DNA of 64,000 nucleotides from Actinomycetospora sp. TBRC 11914 (GTDB taxonomy: Bacteria > Actinomycetota > Actinomycetes > Mycobacteriales > Pseudonocardiaceae). The notes beneath the pieces are model-generated. The model was not told the DNA's origin. It did not search any database and was given only the letters and a program-made list of their open reading frames with translations. Below, in pieces: positions 14,946-22,801 of this stretch. Position 1 is the stretch's first letter; every line of letters begins with the position of its first letter. The DNA lies in assembly GCF_012933465.1 (NCBI RefSeq), contig NZ_JABBND010000021.1:1-64000 (forward strand), written 5' to 3'. A program made the position numbers and the translations under genes.

Positions 14946-15980
14946 ATGCGAGCCGTGCTGCTCACCCGCCACGGCGGGCCGGACGCGCTGGAGTACCGCG
15001 AGGACGTGCCCGACCCGGAGCCCGGGCCGGGGGAGGTCCGCATCCGGGTGCGGGCCGCCGCACTCAACAACACCGATCTCTGGACCCGCGAGGGGGCCTA
15101 CGGCGCGCCCGACGACCCCGACGCGGTCCACGGCTGGCGCCGCGAGGCGTTCGTGTTCCCCCGCATCCAGGGCGCCGACGTCGCGGGCGGGATCGACGCG
15201 GTCGGTCCCGGGGTCCCGGCGACGCGGATCGGCGAGCGGGTCCTCGTCGACCCGATGCTCTACGACGGCGACGAGCGCGCCCTCGTCGACACCGACTACC
15301 TGGGCAGCGAGCGCGACGGCGGGTTCGCCGAGCTGGTGACCGTGCCCGCGGCGAACGCGCACGCGGTTCGCAGTGACCTCGACGACGCCGAGCTCGCGAG
15401 CCTCCCGACCGCGGCCACCACCGCGATGCGCATGCTCGGCCGCGCCGGGCTCGCCGCGGGGGAGACCGTGCTCGTGACGGGGGCCTCGGGCGGGGTCGGG
15501 TCGGCCGCGGTGCAGATCGCGAAGGACCGGGGCGCCGTCGTCGTGGCCGTCGCCGGCGCCGCGAAGCACGAGGCGATCCGGGCGCTGGGCGCCGACGTCG
15601 TCGTCGACCGTGAGGCCGACCTGCTCGGGGCGCTGCACGCCGCGGGGATCGACTCCGTCGACGTCGTCGCCGACGTGGTGGCGGGGCCGTCGTTCGGCGC
15701 CCTGCTGCGCGCGCTCGCGCCGCTCGGGCGCTACGTCGTCGCCGGGGCAATCGCGGGCCCCGTCGTCGAGACCGACCTGCGGACGATCTACCTGCGCCAG
15801 CTCACGGTCGTCGGGTCGTCGTTCGGCACCCATGCCGACTTCGCCGCCGTCGTGGACCTCGCGGCCCGCGGCGCGCTCCGCCCGCTGGTGGCCGGCCGCT
15901 ACCCGCTCGCGGAGCTCGGCCGCGCGCAGGCGGACTTCGTCGCCAAGGGCTTCGTCGGGAAGCTGGTGGTGCTGCCGTGA
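14946..15980 (+). CDS. Zinc-independent alcohol dehydrogenase/quinone oxidoreductase (MDR family)
   Basis: 344 residues. GroES-like N-terminal domain (RAAALNNTDLWTREGAYG) and Rossmann domain with TGASGGVGSAAVQIAKDRG. The cysteine cluster that binds structural zinc is absent, placing it with quinone-oxidoreductase-like MDR enzymes that reduce C=C or C=O bonds with NADPH. ATG 14946 follows GAGGGAGAACG. It is divergent from a TetR gene that probably represses it, a typical detoxification pairing. The GTG of the HAD gene overlaps its TGA. Confidence 0.9.
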   Translation: MRAVLLTRHGGPDALEYREDVPDPEPGPGEVRIRVRAAALNNTDLWTREGAYGAPDDPDAVHGWRREAFVFPRIQGADVAGGIDAVGPGVPATRIGERVLVDPMLYDGDERALVDTDYLGSERDGGFAELVTVPAANAHAVRSDLDDAELASLPTAATTAMRMLGRAGLAAGETVLVTGASGGVGSAAVQIAKDRGAVVVAVAGAAKHEAIRALGADVVVDREADLLGALHAAGIDSVDVVADVVAGPSFGALLRALAPLGRYVVAGAIAGPVVETDLRTIYLRQLTVVGSSFGTHADFAAVVDLAARGALRPLVAGRYPLAELGRAQADFVAKGFVGKLVVLP

Positions 15981-16708
15981 TCGACCTCGGTGGGATCCGG
16001 GCCCTCACCTTCGACGTCGTCGGGACGCTCATCGACTTCGAGACCGGCATCCTGCGGTGCGTGCGCACCGTCGCGTCCGAGGGTCCCGACGACGAGGGTC
16101 CCGACGACGAGGCGGTGCTCGCGGCGTTCGGCGCCGCGGAGGGGGAGCAGCAGCGACTCACCCCGGAGACGCCGTTCACCGCGATGCTCGACCCGATCTC
16201 GACGCGGCTGGCGCGCGAGCTGGGGCTGCCGGGTCTCGACGGTGGCTCGGGTCCCTCGCCGCTGCGGCGCTCCATCGGGTCGTGGCCGGCGTTCCCGGAC
16301 GCGGTCGACGCGCTGGCGCGGCTCCGGGAGCGCTTCGTGCTCGTGGCGGTGACGAACGCCGACCGCGCGGCGCTCGACGCGATGGCGTCCACCGTCGGCG
16401 AGCCGTTCGCCGACGGGGTCACCGTGGACGAGGTCGGCGTCAACAAGCCGGACCCGCGGATGTTCGAGGCGGGCCTCGCGAGGCTCGCGGCGGTCGGGAT
16501 CGGGCGCGACGAGGTCCTGCACGTGGCCCAGAGCCAGTACCACGACATCGGCGCCGCCCGGCGGCTCGGCCTCGCGACGTGCTGGGTGGAGCGGCGTCGC
16601 GGCCGGGTCGGGTCGGGCGCGACGCCGTCGGCGGCGGCCGTCACCGAGCCCGACCTGCACGTCGGCTCGATGGCCGAGCTGGCCGGGGCGCTCATGGCAG
16701 TCGCTTGA
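15977..16708 (+). CDS. HAD superfamily hydrolase, haloacid-dehalogenase-type II-like
   Basis: 243 residues. HAD motif I FDVVGTLIDFE (nucleophile Asp), motif II VTNAD, motif III NKPDPRMF and motif IV SQYHDIGAARRLGL are all present, with a helical cap between I and II. The FDVVGTL form is closer to type II dehalogenases than to DxDGT phosphatases. GTG 15977 overlaps the preceding TGA, so it is co-translated with the oxidoreductase. A 15-bp duplication encodes GPDDE twice near residue 37. Substrate unknown. Confidence 0.85.
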   Translation: MIDLGGIRALTFDVVGTLIDFETGILRCVRTVASEGPDDEGPDDEAVLAAFGAAEGEQQRLTPETPFTAMLDPISTRLARELGLPGLDGGSGPSPLRRSIGSWPAFPDAVDALARLRERFVLVAVTNADRAALDAMASTVGEPFADGVTVDEVGVNKPDPRMFEAGLARLAAVGIGRDEVLHVAQSQYHDIGAARRLGLATCWVERRRGRVGSGATPSAAAVTEPDLHVGSMAELAGALMAVA

Positions 16709-16777
16709 CCGATGCGGGCACCGGGAGCACCGGGACACGATCGAGGCACCTGTCTTCGACCGCACGGAGAAGCCCTC

Positions 16778-17599
16778 ATGCCCTTCAACACCGCTCCCGA
16801 CGGCGCCCAGACCTTCTACAAGGACTGGGGCAGCGGCCAGCCCGTGGTGTTCAGCCACGGGTGGCCGCTGACCTCGGACGCGTGGGACGTCGAGCTCAAG
16901 CTGGTCGCCGACCACGGCTTCCGCGGGATCGCCCACGACCGTCGCGGCCACGGCCGGTCCTCCCAGACCTGGGAGGGCAACGACATGGACACCTACGTCG
17001 CCGACCTGGCGTCGCTCATCGAGGCCCTCGACCTGCGCGACGTGATCCTCGTGGGCCACTCGACGGGCGGGGGCGAGGTGGTGCGCTACGCCGCGCAGCG
17101 CGCGAACGGCCGCGTCGCGAAGGTCTTCACGGCGGGCGCGATCCCGCCCGTCATGATCAAGTCCGACAAGAACCCCGACGGTCTCCCGAAGGAGGCCTTC
17201 GACGACATCCGCAACGGCGTCCTGAAGGACCGGTCGCAGTTCTACCAGGACCTCTCCGCGGCGTTCTACGGCACCAACCGCGAGGGCAGCCAGATCTCCC
17301 AGGGCGCCCGCGACGACTTCTGGCGGCAGGGCATGACCGTCGGCCTCAAGGCCGCCTACGACTGCGTCGCGGCGTTCTCGGAGACCGACTTCACCGAGGA
17401 CCTCAAGGCCCTCGACGTCCCGATCCTCATCGCGCACGGCGACGACGACCAGATCGTCCCCATCCACGACGCCGCGTACAAGTCGGTCGAGCTGGTGAAG
17501 AACGGCGAGCTCAAGGTGTTCTCGGGCGCCCCGCACGGCATCGCGGGCCCGTACCAGGACGCGCTGGACAAGGAACTGCTGACCTTCATAGGTGCCTGA
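16778..17599 (+). CDS. Alpha/beta hydrolase, non-haem chloroperoxidase-like
   Basis: 273 residues, the standard size of cofactor-free haloperoxidase/esterase proteins. Nucleophile Ser95 in GHSTGG, oxyanion SHGWPLTSDAW, acid in AHGDDDQIVP and His in GAPHGI complete the triad. Such enzymes are esterases that form peracids as a side reaction. ATG 16778 follows ACGGAGAAG. The stop TGA lies inside the left mini-hairpin of the element at 17590, so the last three codons (IGA) belong to that element. Confidence 0.92.
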   Translation: MPFNTAPDGAQTFYKDWGSGQPVVFSHGWPLTSDAWDVELKLVADHGFRGIAHDRRGHGRSSQTWEGNDMDTYVADLASLIEALDLRDVILVGHSTGGGEVVRYAAQRANGRVAKVFTAGAIPPVMIKSDKNPDGLPKEAFDDIRNGVLKDRSQFYQDLSAAFYGTNREGSQISQGARDDFWRQGMTVGLKAAYDCVAAFSETDFTEDLKALDVPILIAHGDDDQIVPIHDAAYKSVELVKNGELKVFSGAPHGIAGPYQDALDKELLTFIGA

Positions 17600-17662
17600 C
17601 GGCTCGTGAGCACTTTCTGGTGCCATGACACCAGAAAGTGCTCACGAGCGCGGAGCGCACAT
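17590..17662. repeat. Three-hairpin palindromic element, copy 4
   Basis: Core 17606-17645 begins GTGAGCACTTTCTGGTGCCA, nearly identical to copy 1, with one mismatch next to the centre. Left mini-hairpin GCC-TGAC-GGC, right mini-hairpin GCGC-GGA-GCGC, outer closure AGGTGC/GCACAT. It lies between convergent genes and supplies the terminal codons and stops of both: IGA-TGA on the plus side and CAPRS-TGA of cysN on the minus side. Confidence 0.87.
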
Positions 17663-18898
17663 CCCGGCGGCGAGCGTGTCCCCGGCCTGCGGGTCGATGA
17701 CGAGGAACGAGCCGGTGGCGGCCACCCGCTCGTAGTCGTCGAGCGGCAGCGGCTCGGCCACGGTGATCGAGACGTTGCCGATGTCGTTGATCTCGAGGTT
17801 CTCCGGGCCCGGCACCCGCTCGAGCGTCTGCACGTCGAGCCGGTCCGCCACCTCGGTGATCATGGCCTGCACGGTGTGGGTGCCGTGCTTGACCAGCAGC
17901 CGGCGTCCGGGCACCAGCGGCTTCTCGTGCAGCCAGGCCAGGGTCGCGGTGAACTCGGTGACCGGTTCCGGGGCGTCGTCGGCGGCCGCGATCACCGCGC
18001 CGCGGGCGACGCCGAGGTCGTCGGCCAGGCGCAGCACCACGCTCTCGCCGGCGCTCGCCCGCTCCTGCGGGCCCTCGAAGCGGTCGATGCCCTCGATCGT
18101 CGTGCGCTGCCCGTCCGGCAGCACGACGACGGGGTCGCCCACCCGGACCGTGCCTGCCCCGACGAGGCCCGCGTAGCCCCGGTAGTCGGGGAACTCGGCG
18201 GTGCGCGGGCGGATCACGGTCTGCACCGGGAACCGGAACGGCGCCGCCGCGTCGGGCCCGTCGACCGGGACCGACTCGAGGTGGTCGAGCAGCGTCGGGC
18301 CGTCGTACCAGGGGGTGTTCTCGGAGGCCAGGACGACGTTGTCGCCCCGCTTGGCCGAGACCGGGATGGCGACGACGGCCTCGTCGTCGTACCCCAGTCG
18401 TTCCGCGATCTCGTGGAACTCCTTGGCGATCGTGGAGAAGGTCGGCTCGTCGTACTCGACCAGGTCGATCTTGTTGACGGCGAGCACGAGGCGCGGCACC
18501 CGCAGCAGCGCCATCACCGCGGCGTGGCGCCGGGTCTGCTCGACGACGCCGTGGCGCGCGTCCACGAGCAGCACGGCCAGCTGCGCGGTCGAGGCGCCGG
18601 TGACGGTGTTGCGGGTGTACTGGACGTGGCCGGGGGTGTCGGCGAGGACGAACGAGCGGTTCGGCGTCGCGAAGTAGCGGTAGGCCACGTCGATCGTGAT
18701 GCCCTGCTCGCGCTCGCTGCGCAGCCCGTCGACCAGCAGCGACAGGTCGGGGTCGCCGCCGCCCTGGGTGGCGCGCTCGACGGCCTCGAGCTGGTCGGCG
18801 AGCACCGACTTGGTGTCGTAGAGCAGGCGCCCGACGAGCGTGGACTTGCCGTCGTCGACCGAACCCGCCGTCGCCAACCGCAGAAGATCGGTGGTCAC
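17642..18898 (-). CDS. cysN: Sulfate adenylyltransferase subunit 1 (GTPase)
   Basis: 418 residues, the length of a stand-alone CysN without the CysC kinase domain. GTPase motifs are GSVDDGKST (G1), ADTPGH (G3) and NKIDLVE (G4), followed by EF-Tu-like beta domains. With CysD it makes APS from sulfate and ATP, driven by GTP hydrolysis. GTG 18898 overlaps the TAG of cysD (TAGTG). Last gene of the assimilation operon. Its final residues and stop come from the hairpin element at 17590. Confidence 0.96.
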   Translation of the reverse strand: MTTDLLRLATAGSVDDGKSTLVGRLLYDTKSVLADQLEAVERATQGGGDPDLSLLVDGLRSEREQGITIDVAYRYFATPNRSFVLADTPGHVQYTRNTVTGASTAQLAVLLVDARHGVVEQTRRHAAVMALLRVPRLVLAVNKIDLVEYDEPTFSTIAKEFHEIAERLGYDDEAVVAIPVSAKRGDNVVLASENTPWYDGPTLLDHLESVPVDGPDAAAPFRFPVQTVIRPRTAEFPDYRGYAGLVGAGTVRVGDPVVVLPDGQRTTIEGIDRFEGPQERASAGESVVLRLADDLGVARGAVIAAADDAPEPVTEFTATLAWLHEKPLVPGRRLLVKHGTHTVQAMITEVADRLDVQTLERVPGPENLEINDIGNVSITVAEPLPLDDYERVAATGSFLVIDPQAGDTLAAGMCAPRS

Positions 18899-19851
18899 TA
18901 GAAGTAGCCCTCCTTCTTGCGGTCCTCCATGGCGGCCTCGGAGAGCCGGTCGTCCGCACGCGTCGCGCCGCGCTCGGTCAACCGGGACTCGCGGACCTCG
19001 ACCAGCACCTCGTCCAGCGTCGTGGCGGTCGACTCGACGGCGCCGGTGCACGACCCGTCCCCGACGGTGCGGTAGCGCACCGTCTTCGTGACGACCTCCT
19101 CGCCGTCACGCGGGCCGCCCCACGGGCCGCTGGTGAGCCACATGCCGTCGCGGGCGAACACGTCGCGGGTGTGCGCGTAGTAGATCGAGGGCAGCTCGAT
19201 CTCCTCGCGGGCGATGTAGCGCCACACGTCGAGCTCGGTCCAGTTCGACAGCGGGAACACGCGCACGTGCTCGCCCGCCTTGTGGCGGCCGTTGTAGAGG
19301 TTCCACAGCTCGGGGCGCTGCCGCGAGGGGTCCCAGGCGCCGAACGCGGTGCGCAGGCTGAAGATGCGCTCCTTGGCCCGGGCACGCTCCTCGTCCCGGC
19401 GGCCGCCGCCGAAGACCGCGTCGTGGCGGTGCTCGGTGATCGCGTCGAGCAGGGGCGTGGTCTGCAGCGGGTTGCGGGTGCCGTCGGCGCGCTCGGAGAG
19501 CCGGCCGTCGTCGATGTACTCCTGGACGCTCGCGACCTCGAGGGTCAGCCCGTACCGCTCGACCACGGCGTCGCGGAAGTCGATGACCTCGTCGAAGTTG
19601 TGCCCGGTGTCCACGTGCAGCACCGGGAACGGCACCGGCGCGGGCCAGAACGCCTTGCGCGCGAGGTGCACCAGCAGCATCGAGTCCTTGCCGCCGGAGA
19701 AGAGGATGACCGGCCGGTCGAACTCGCCGGCGACCTCCCGGATGATGTGGATCGCCTCGGACTCGAGGGCGTCGAGCTCGTCGGTCGTCGTCAGCGGTGT
19801 CGCATCGCTGTCACTGGACGTCTGGAAATCCACACCCACGTCGGCGCTCAT
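18898..19851 (-). CDS. cysD: Sulfate adenylyltransferase subunit 2
   Basis: 317 residues. The PP-loop LFSGGKDSMLLVHLARKAF and the family blocks VDTGHNFDEVIDFRD and GGGRRDEERARAKERI are intact; the C-terminus KKEGYF is typical. Together with CysN it forms APS. ATG 19851 overlaps the TGA of cysH (ATGA). The first 20 residues (DFQTSSDSDATP) are a non-conserved extension of low complexity. Confidence 0.96.
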   Translation of the reverse strand: MSADVGVDFQTSSDSDATPLTTTDELDALESEAIHIIREVAGEFDRPVILFSGGKDSMLLVHLARKAFWPAPVPFPVLHVDTGHNFDEVIDFRDAVVERYGLTLEVASVQEYIDDGRLSERADGTRNPLQTTPLLDAITEHRHDAVFGGGRRDEERARAKERIFSLRTAFGAWDPSRQRPELWNLYNGRHKAGEHVRVFPLSNWTELDVWRYIAREEIELPSIYYAHTRDVFARDGMWLTSGPWGGPRDGEEVVTKTVRYRTVGDGSCTGAVESTATTLDEVLVEVRESRLTERGATRADDRLSEAAMEDRKKEGYF

Positions 19852-20579
19852 CCGTGCAGCCCGCACTCGGTCTTGGTGAAGCCCGCCCAGCGGCCGCTGC
19901 GCGGGTCGGCGCCGGGCGCCGGCTTGGCGGTGCAGGGCCGGCAGCCGATCGACGGGTAGCCCTCGGCCACCAGCGGGTTGACCAGCACCGCGTGCTCGGC
20001 GATGTAGGCGTCCATCTGCTCGTCGGACCAGTGGGCGATCGGGTTGACCTTGACCAGCCCGTGCCGCTCGTCCCAGGTGACCAGCGGCGTCGCGGCCCGC
20101 GTCGGGGCCTCCACCCGGCGCACCCCGGTGACCCACGCGTCGTAGTCCGCCAGCGTGTTCTGGAGGGGGACGACCTTGCGCAGGTTGCAGCACTGACCGG
20201 GGTCGGTCGCGAAGAGGTCCTTGCCCAGCAGCGCGTCCTGCTCGGCGACGGTGTGCTCGGGCTGGGCCTCGACGATGCGCACGCCGTAGGTCTGCGCGAC
20301 CGCGTCGCGCGTCCCGAGGGTCTCGGCGAAGTGGTAGCCGGTCTCGAGGAAGAGCACGTCGACGCCGGGGCGCGCATCGGCGCCGAGCTTCACGAGCACC
20401 GCGTCCTGCATGTTCGACGCGACGATCAGGCCCGCGCCGTAGGTCTCAGCGGCCCACGCGAGGATCTGCTCGGTGAGCGCGCGGTGGTCCGTGGTCGCCT
20501 CGAGGGCGGCGAAGTGCTCGCCGGCCTCGAGGGCCTCGGCGCGACGGGCATCGACGGCCGTCCCGGAAACGCTGGTCAT
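19848..20579 (-). CDS. cysH: APS reductase (phosphoadenylyl/adenylyl-sulfate reductase)
   Basis: 243 residues. The cysteine pairs QCCNLRK and GCRPCT plus the terminal ECGLHG define an iron-sulfur (4Fe-4S) APS reductase, which reduces APS to sulfite. The absence of a CysC kinase in the operon agrees with APS rather than PAPS as substrate. ATG 20579 overlaps the stop of the small zinc-ribbon gene. Order sulfite reductase - small protein - cysH - cysD - cysN is typical for actinobacteria. Confidence 0.95.
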   Translation of the reverse strand: MTSVSGTAVDARRAEALEAGEHFAALEATTDHRALTEQILAWAAETYGAGLIVASNMQDAVLVKLGADARPGVDVLFLETGYHFAETLGTRDAVAQTYGVRIVEAQPEHTVAEQDALLGKDLFATDPGQCCNLRKVVPLQNTLADYDAWVTGVRRVEAPTRAATPLVTWDERHGLVKVNPIAHWSDEQMDAYIAEHAVLVNPLVAEGYPSIGCRPCTAKPAPGADPRSGRWAGFTKTECGLHG

Positions 20580-20725
20580 GCTGGGCCTCCCACCGGGCTC
20601 GGGGCCCGTGTGACGACGAAGGTGCTGCGGCAGTCGGCGCACTCCCACGCGCCCTCCGGGGTGTCCCGGGGGCGCAGGTCCTGCTCCCCGCAGTACGGGC
20701 AGTACTGGACCGGGAACGACCTCAC
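20576..20725 (-). CDS. Small zinc-ribbon-like protein of the cys operon (49 aa)
   Basis: GTG 20725 overlaps the sulfite reductase stop (GTGA) and its own stop overlaps the cysH ATG, so it is translationally locked into the operon. The sequence has two CxxC knuckles (YCPYCGEQ and ECADCRS) about 19 residues apart, enough for one zinc or iron site. Small proteins of this kind are found at the same place in other actinobacterial sulfite reductase/cysH operons; their role is not established. A redox or assembly partner of the reductase is a guess. Confidence 0.8.
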   Translation of the reverse strand: MRSFPVQYCPYCGEQDLRPRDTPEGAWECADCRSTFVVTRAPSPVGGPA

Positions 20726-22494
20726 GACAACTGGCCCTCCTCGGCGCGCACGACCCACTGGGCGAAGCGCTCGCCGTCCTCGCGGTGTTCCACGAACGAC
20801 CGCACCACCCGCTCGACGTAGGGCCCGAGCTCGTCGGAGAGGACCTTGTGCCCGCGCAGCTTGCGCCCGAAGCCCGAGTCGAGCCCCAGCCCGCCGCCCA
20901 GGTGGACCTGGAAGCCCGCCGCCGGGTTGCCCTCGGCGTCGTTGACGATCTGGCCCTTGAGCCCGATGTCGGCGACCTGCACCCGCGCGCAGGAGTTGGG
21001 GCAGCCGTTGAGGTGGATCGAGATCGGCGTCTCGAGCTCCGGGGCGACCTCGGCGAGGCGCTGCTCGAGGTCCTCGACCAGGGTGCGGGCCCGCTCCTTG
21101 GTGTCGACGAACGCGAGCTTGCAGAACTCGATGCCGGTGCAGGCCATCGTCGCGCGCCGGAAGACGCTGGGCCGCGCGGGCAGCCCCAGGTGGTCGAGCG
21201 CGGCCGTCAGCGTGTCGAGCTGCTCGGACGGCACGTCCAGCACGAGGATCTTCTGGTAGGGGGTGAGCCGGACCCGCGTCGACCCGGCGTCCTCCGCGGC
21301 CTTGGCCACGCCCACCAGCGTCGACCCCGACGTCCGGCCCGCCGGCGGCGCGACCCCGACGTAGGACTTGCCGTCGACCTGGTCGTGGACCCCGACGTGG
21401 TCGATGGTCCCGGCGATCGGGTCGGGCGCCGGACCGTCGACCAGCTTGCGGCCCAGGTACTCGTCCTCGAGGACCTGCCGGAACTTCTCCGGGCCCCAGT
21501 CGGCGATGAGGAACTTCAGGCGGGCCCGGGTCCGCAGCCGGCGGTAGCCGTAGTCGCGGAACACCTGGGTCACGCCGTGCCATACGTCAGGGACTTCGTC
21601 GAGCGGCACCCATGCCCCGAGCCGCACCGCGAGCTTCGGGTTGGTGGACAGCCCGCCGCCGACGTGCAGGTCGAAGCCCGGCCCGTGCTCGGGGTGGACC
21701 ACACCGACGAAGGAGATGTCGTTGACCTCGTGCGCGACGTCCTGCTGCCCGGAGATCGCGGTCTTGTACTTGCGGGGGAGGTTCGCGAGCGAGCGGTCGC
21801 CGATGAAGCGCTCGACGATCTCCGCGATCGCCGGCGAGCCGTCGATGACCTCATCGGCGCTGATCCCGGCCACCGGCGAGCCCAGGACCACGCGCGGGCA
21901 GTCACCGCAGGCCTCGGTGGTGTACAGCCCGACCGCCTCGAGCCGGCGCCAGATCTCCGGGACGTCCTCGACGCGGATCCAGTGCAGCTGGATGTTCTCG
22001 CGGTCGGTGACGTCGGCGGTGTCCCGCGCGAAGGTCTGGCTGATCTCGCCGATGACGCGCAGCTGCTCGGTGGTCAGCGCCCCGCCGTCGACCCGCACGC
22101 GCATCATGAAGTGCCGCGCGTCGAGCTCCTCCTCCTCGAGGTGCCCGGTGTCGGTGCCCGGAATCCCCTCGGCGCGCTGGGTGTAGAGCCCCATCCAGCG
22201 GAAGCGGCCGCGCAGGTCGGCCGGGTCGATCGAGTCGAACCCGCGGTGGGCGTAGATGTTCTCGATCCGCGCCCTGACGTTCAGCGGGTGGTCGTCCTTC
22301 TTCGACTGCTCGTTCTTGTTGAGCGGCTCGCGGTAGCCCAGCTTCCACTGGCCCTCGGCCTTGCCCTTGCGGGCCCGCGGCTTCTTGGGCACCACCGGCT
22401 TGTCGTCGGGGACGTCCCGGACGCCGAGCGGGGTGGTCTCGGCGTAGGACTCCTCGGGCGTCGAGGCGCCTTCACTGGACGGAGCGCTGGTCAT
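20722..22494 (-). CDS. sir: Ferredoxin-dependent sulfite reductase (NirA/SirA type)
   Basis: 590 residues with two sulfite/nitrite reductase repeats. The siroheme/4Fe-4S cysteines are in ACTGIEFCKLAF and NGCPNSCARVQ; ACGDCPRV marks the first half. Mycobacterial homologues once called NirA reduce sulfite to sulfide with ferredoxin. The position at the head of cysH-cysDN supports sulfite rather than nitrite. ATG 22494; a GGAGGAC lies 11 bases upstream. Preceded by a leader peptide at 22600. The first 60 residues are a charged, non-conserved extension. Confidence 0.94.
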   Translation of the reverse strand: MTSAPSSEGASTPEESYAETTPLGVRDVPDDKPVVPKKPRARKGKAEGQWKLGYREPLNKNEQSKKDDHPLNVRARIENIYAHRGFDSIDPADLRGRFRWMGLYTQRAEGIPGTDTGHLEEEELDARHFMMRVRVDGGALTTEQLRVIGEISQTFARDTADVTDRENIQLHWIRVEDVPEIWRRLEAVGLYTTEACGDCPRVVLGSPVAGISADEVIDGSPAIAEIVERFIGDRSLANLPRKYKTAISGQQDVAHEVNDISFVGVVHPEHGPGFDLHVGGGLSTNPKLAVRLGAWVPLDEVPDVWHGVTQVFRDYGYRRLRTRARLKFLIADWGPEKFRQVLEDEYLGRKLVDGPAPDPIAGTIDHVGVHDQVDGKSYVGVAPPAGRTSGSTLVGVAKAAEDAGSTRVRLTPYQKILVLDVPSEQLDTLTAALDHLGLPARPSVFRRATMACTGIEFCKLAFVDTKERARTLVEDLEQRLAEVAPELETPISIHLNGCPNSCARVQVADIGLKGQIVNDAEGNPAAGFQVHLGGGLGLDSGFGRKLRGHKVLSDELGPYVERVVRSFVEHREDGERFAQWVVRAEEGQLS

Positions 22495-22599
22495 CGGTGG
22501 TGCGTCCTCCGGTGAGCAGGCGCACGCGGTCGGACCCGCGCGGCACCTGCTGACGATCGTGGTGGTGGGTGCCCGCGGGGCGGGCGTCAGCGGCGCTGC

Positions 22600-22665
22600 T
22601 CAGCAGGCCGGGCAGAGTGCGCTGGACACACGCCCGAGGTCGACGTGGGGTCGACCGACGAGCAT
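22600..22665 (-). CDS. Putative sulfur-control leader peptide (21 aa), copy 3
   Basis: ATG 22665 to TGA 22600; an in-frame GTG at 22683 is an alternative start. The peptide contains RPHVDLGRVSSALCPAC, sharing H-V-D-L-x-R-x-x-S-A-L-C with the peptides at 8389 and 13430 and adding a second cysteine. It lies 105 bases upstream of the assimilatory sulfite reductase operon, the classical place for this peptide family. Confidence 0.75.
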   Translation of the reverse strand: MLVGRPHVDLGRVSSALCPAC

Positions 22666-22801
22666 CGGGTCCAGGGAACGCACGGCGACCAGCGTGCCAT
22701 GTGCGCCTGCCCGATTCCACCGGCTGTGGCGCCCACGGCATCTTGTCCGGACTTTTCCGCCCTCCGGGCCCGGGGGTCCGTGCCGCAGGCACAATCGGGA
22801 C

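Noticed and set aside
15977-16708. HAD gene duplication GPDDE-GPDDE as a functional repeat
   Set aside because: A single 15-bp duplication in a loop; looks like simple slippage.
20722-22494. Annotation as nitrite reductase
   Set aside because: Sequence family is shared, but the operon contains cysH, cysD and cysN and no nitrate genes, so sulfite is the likely substrate.
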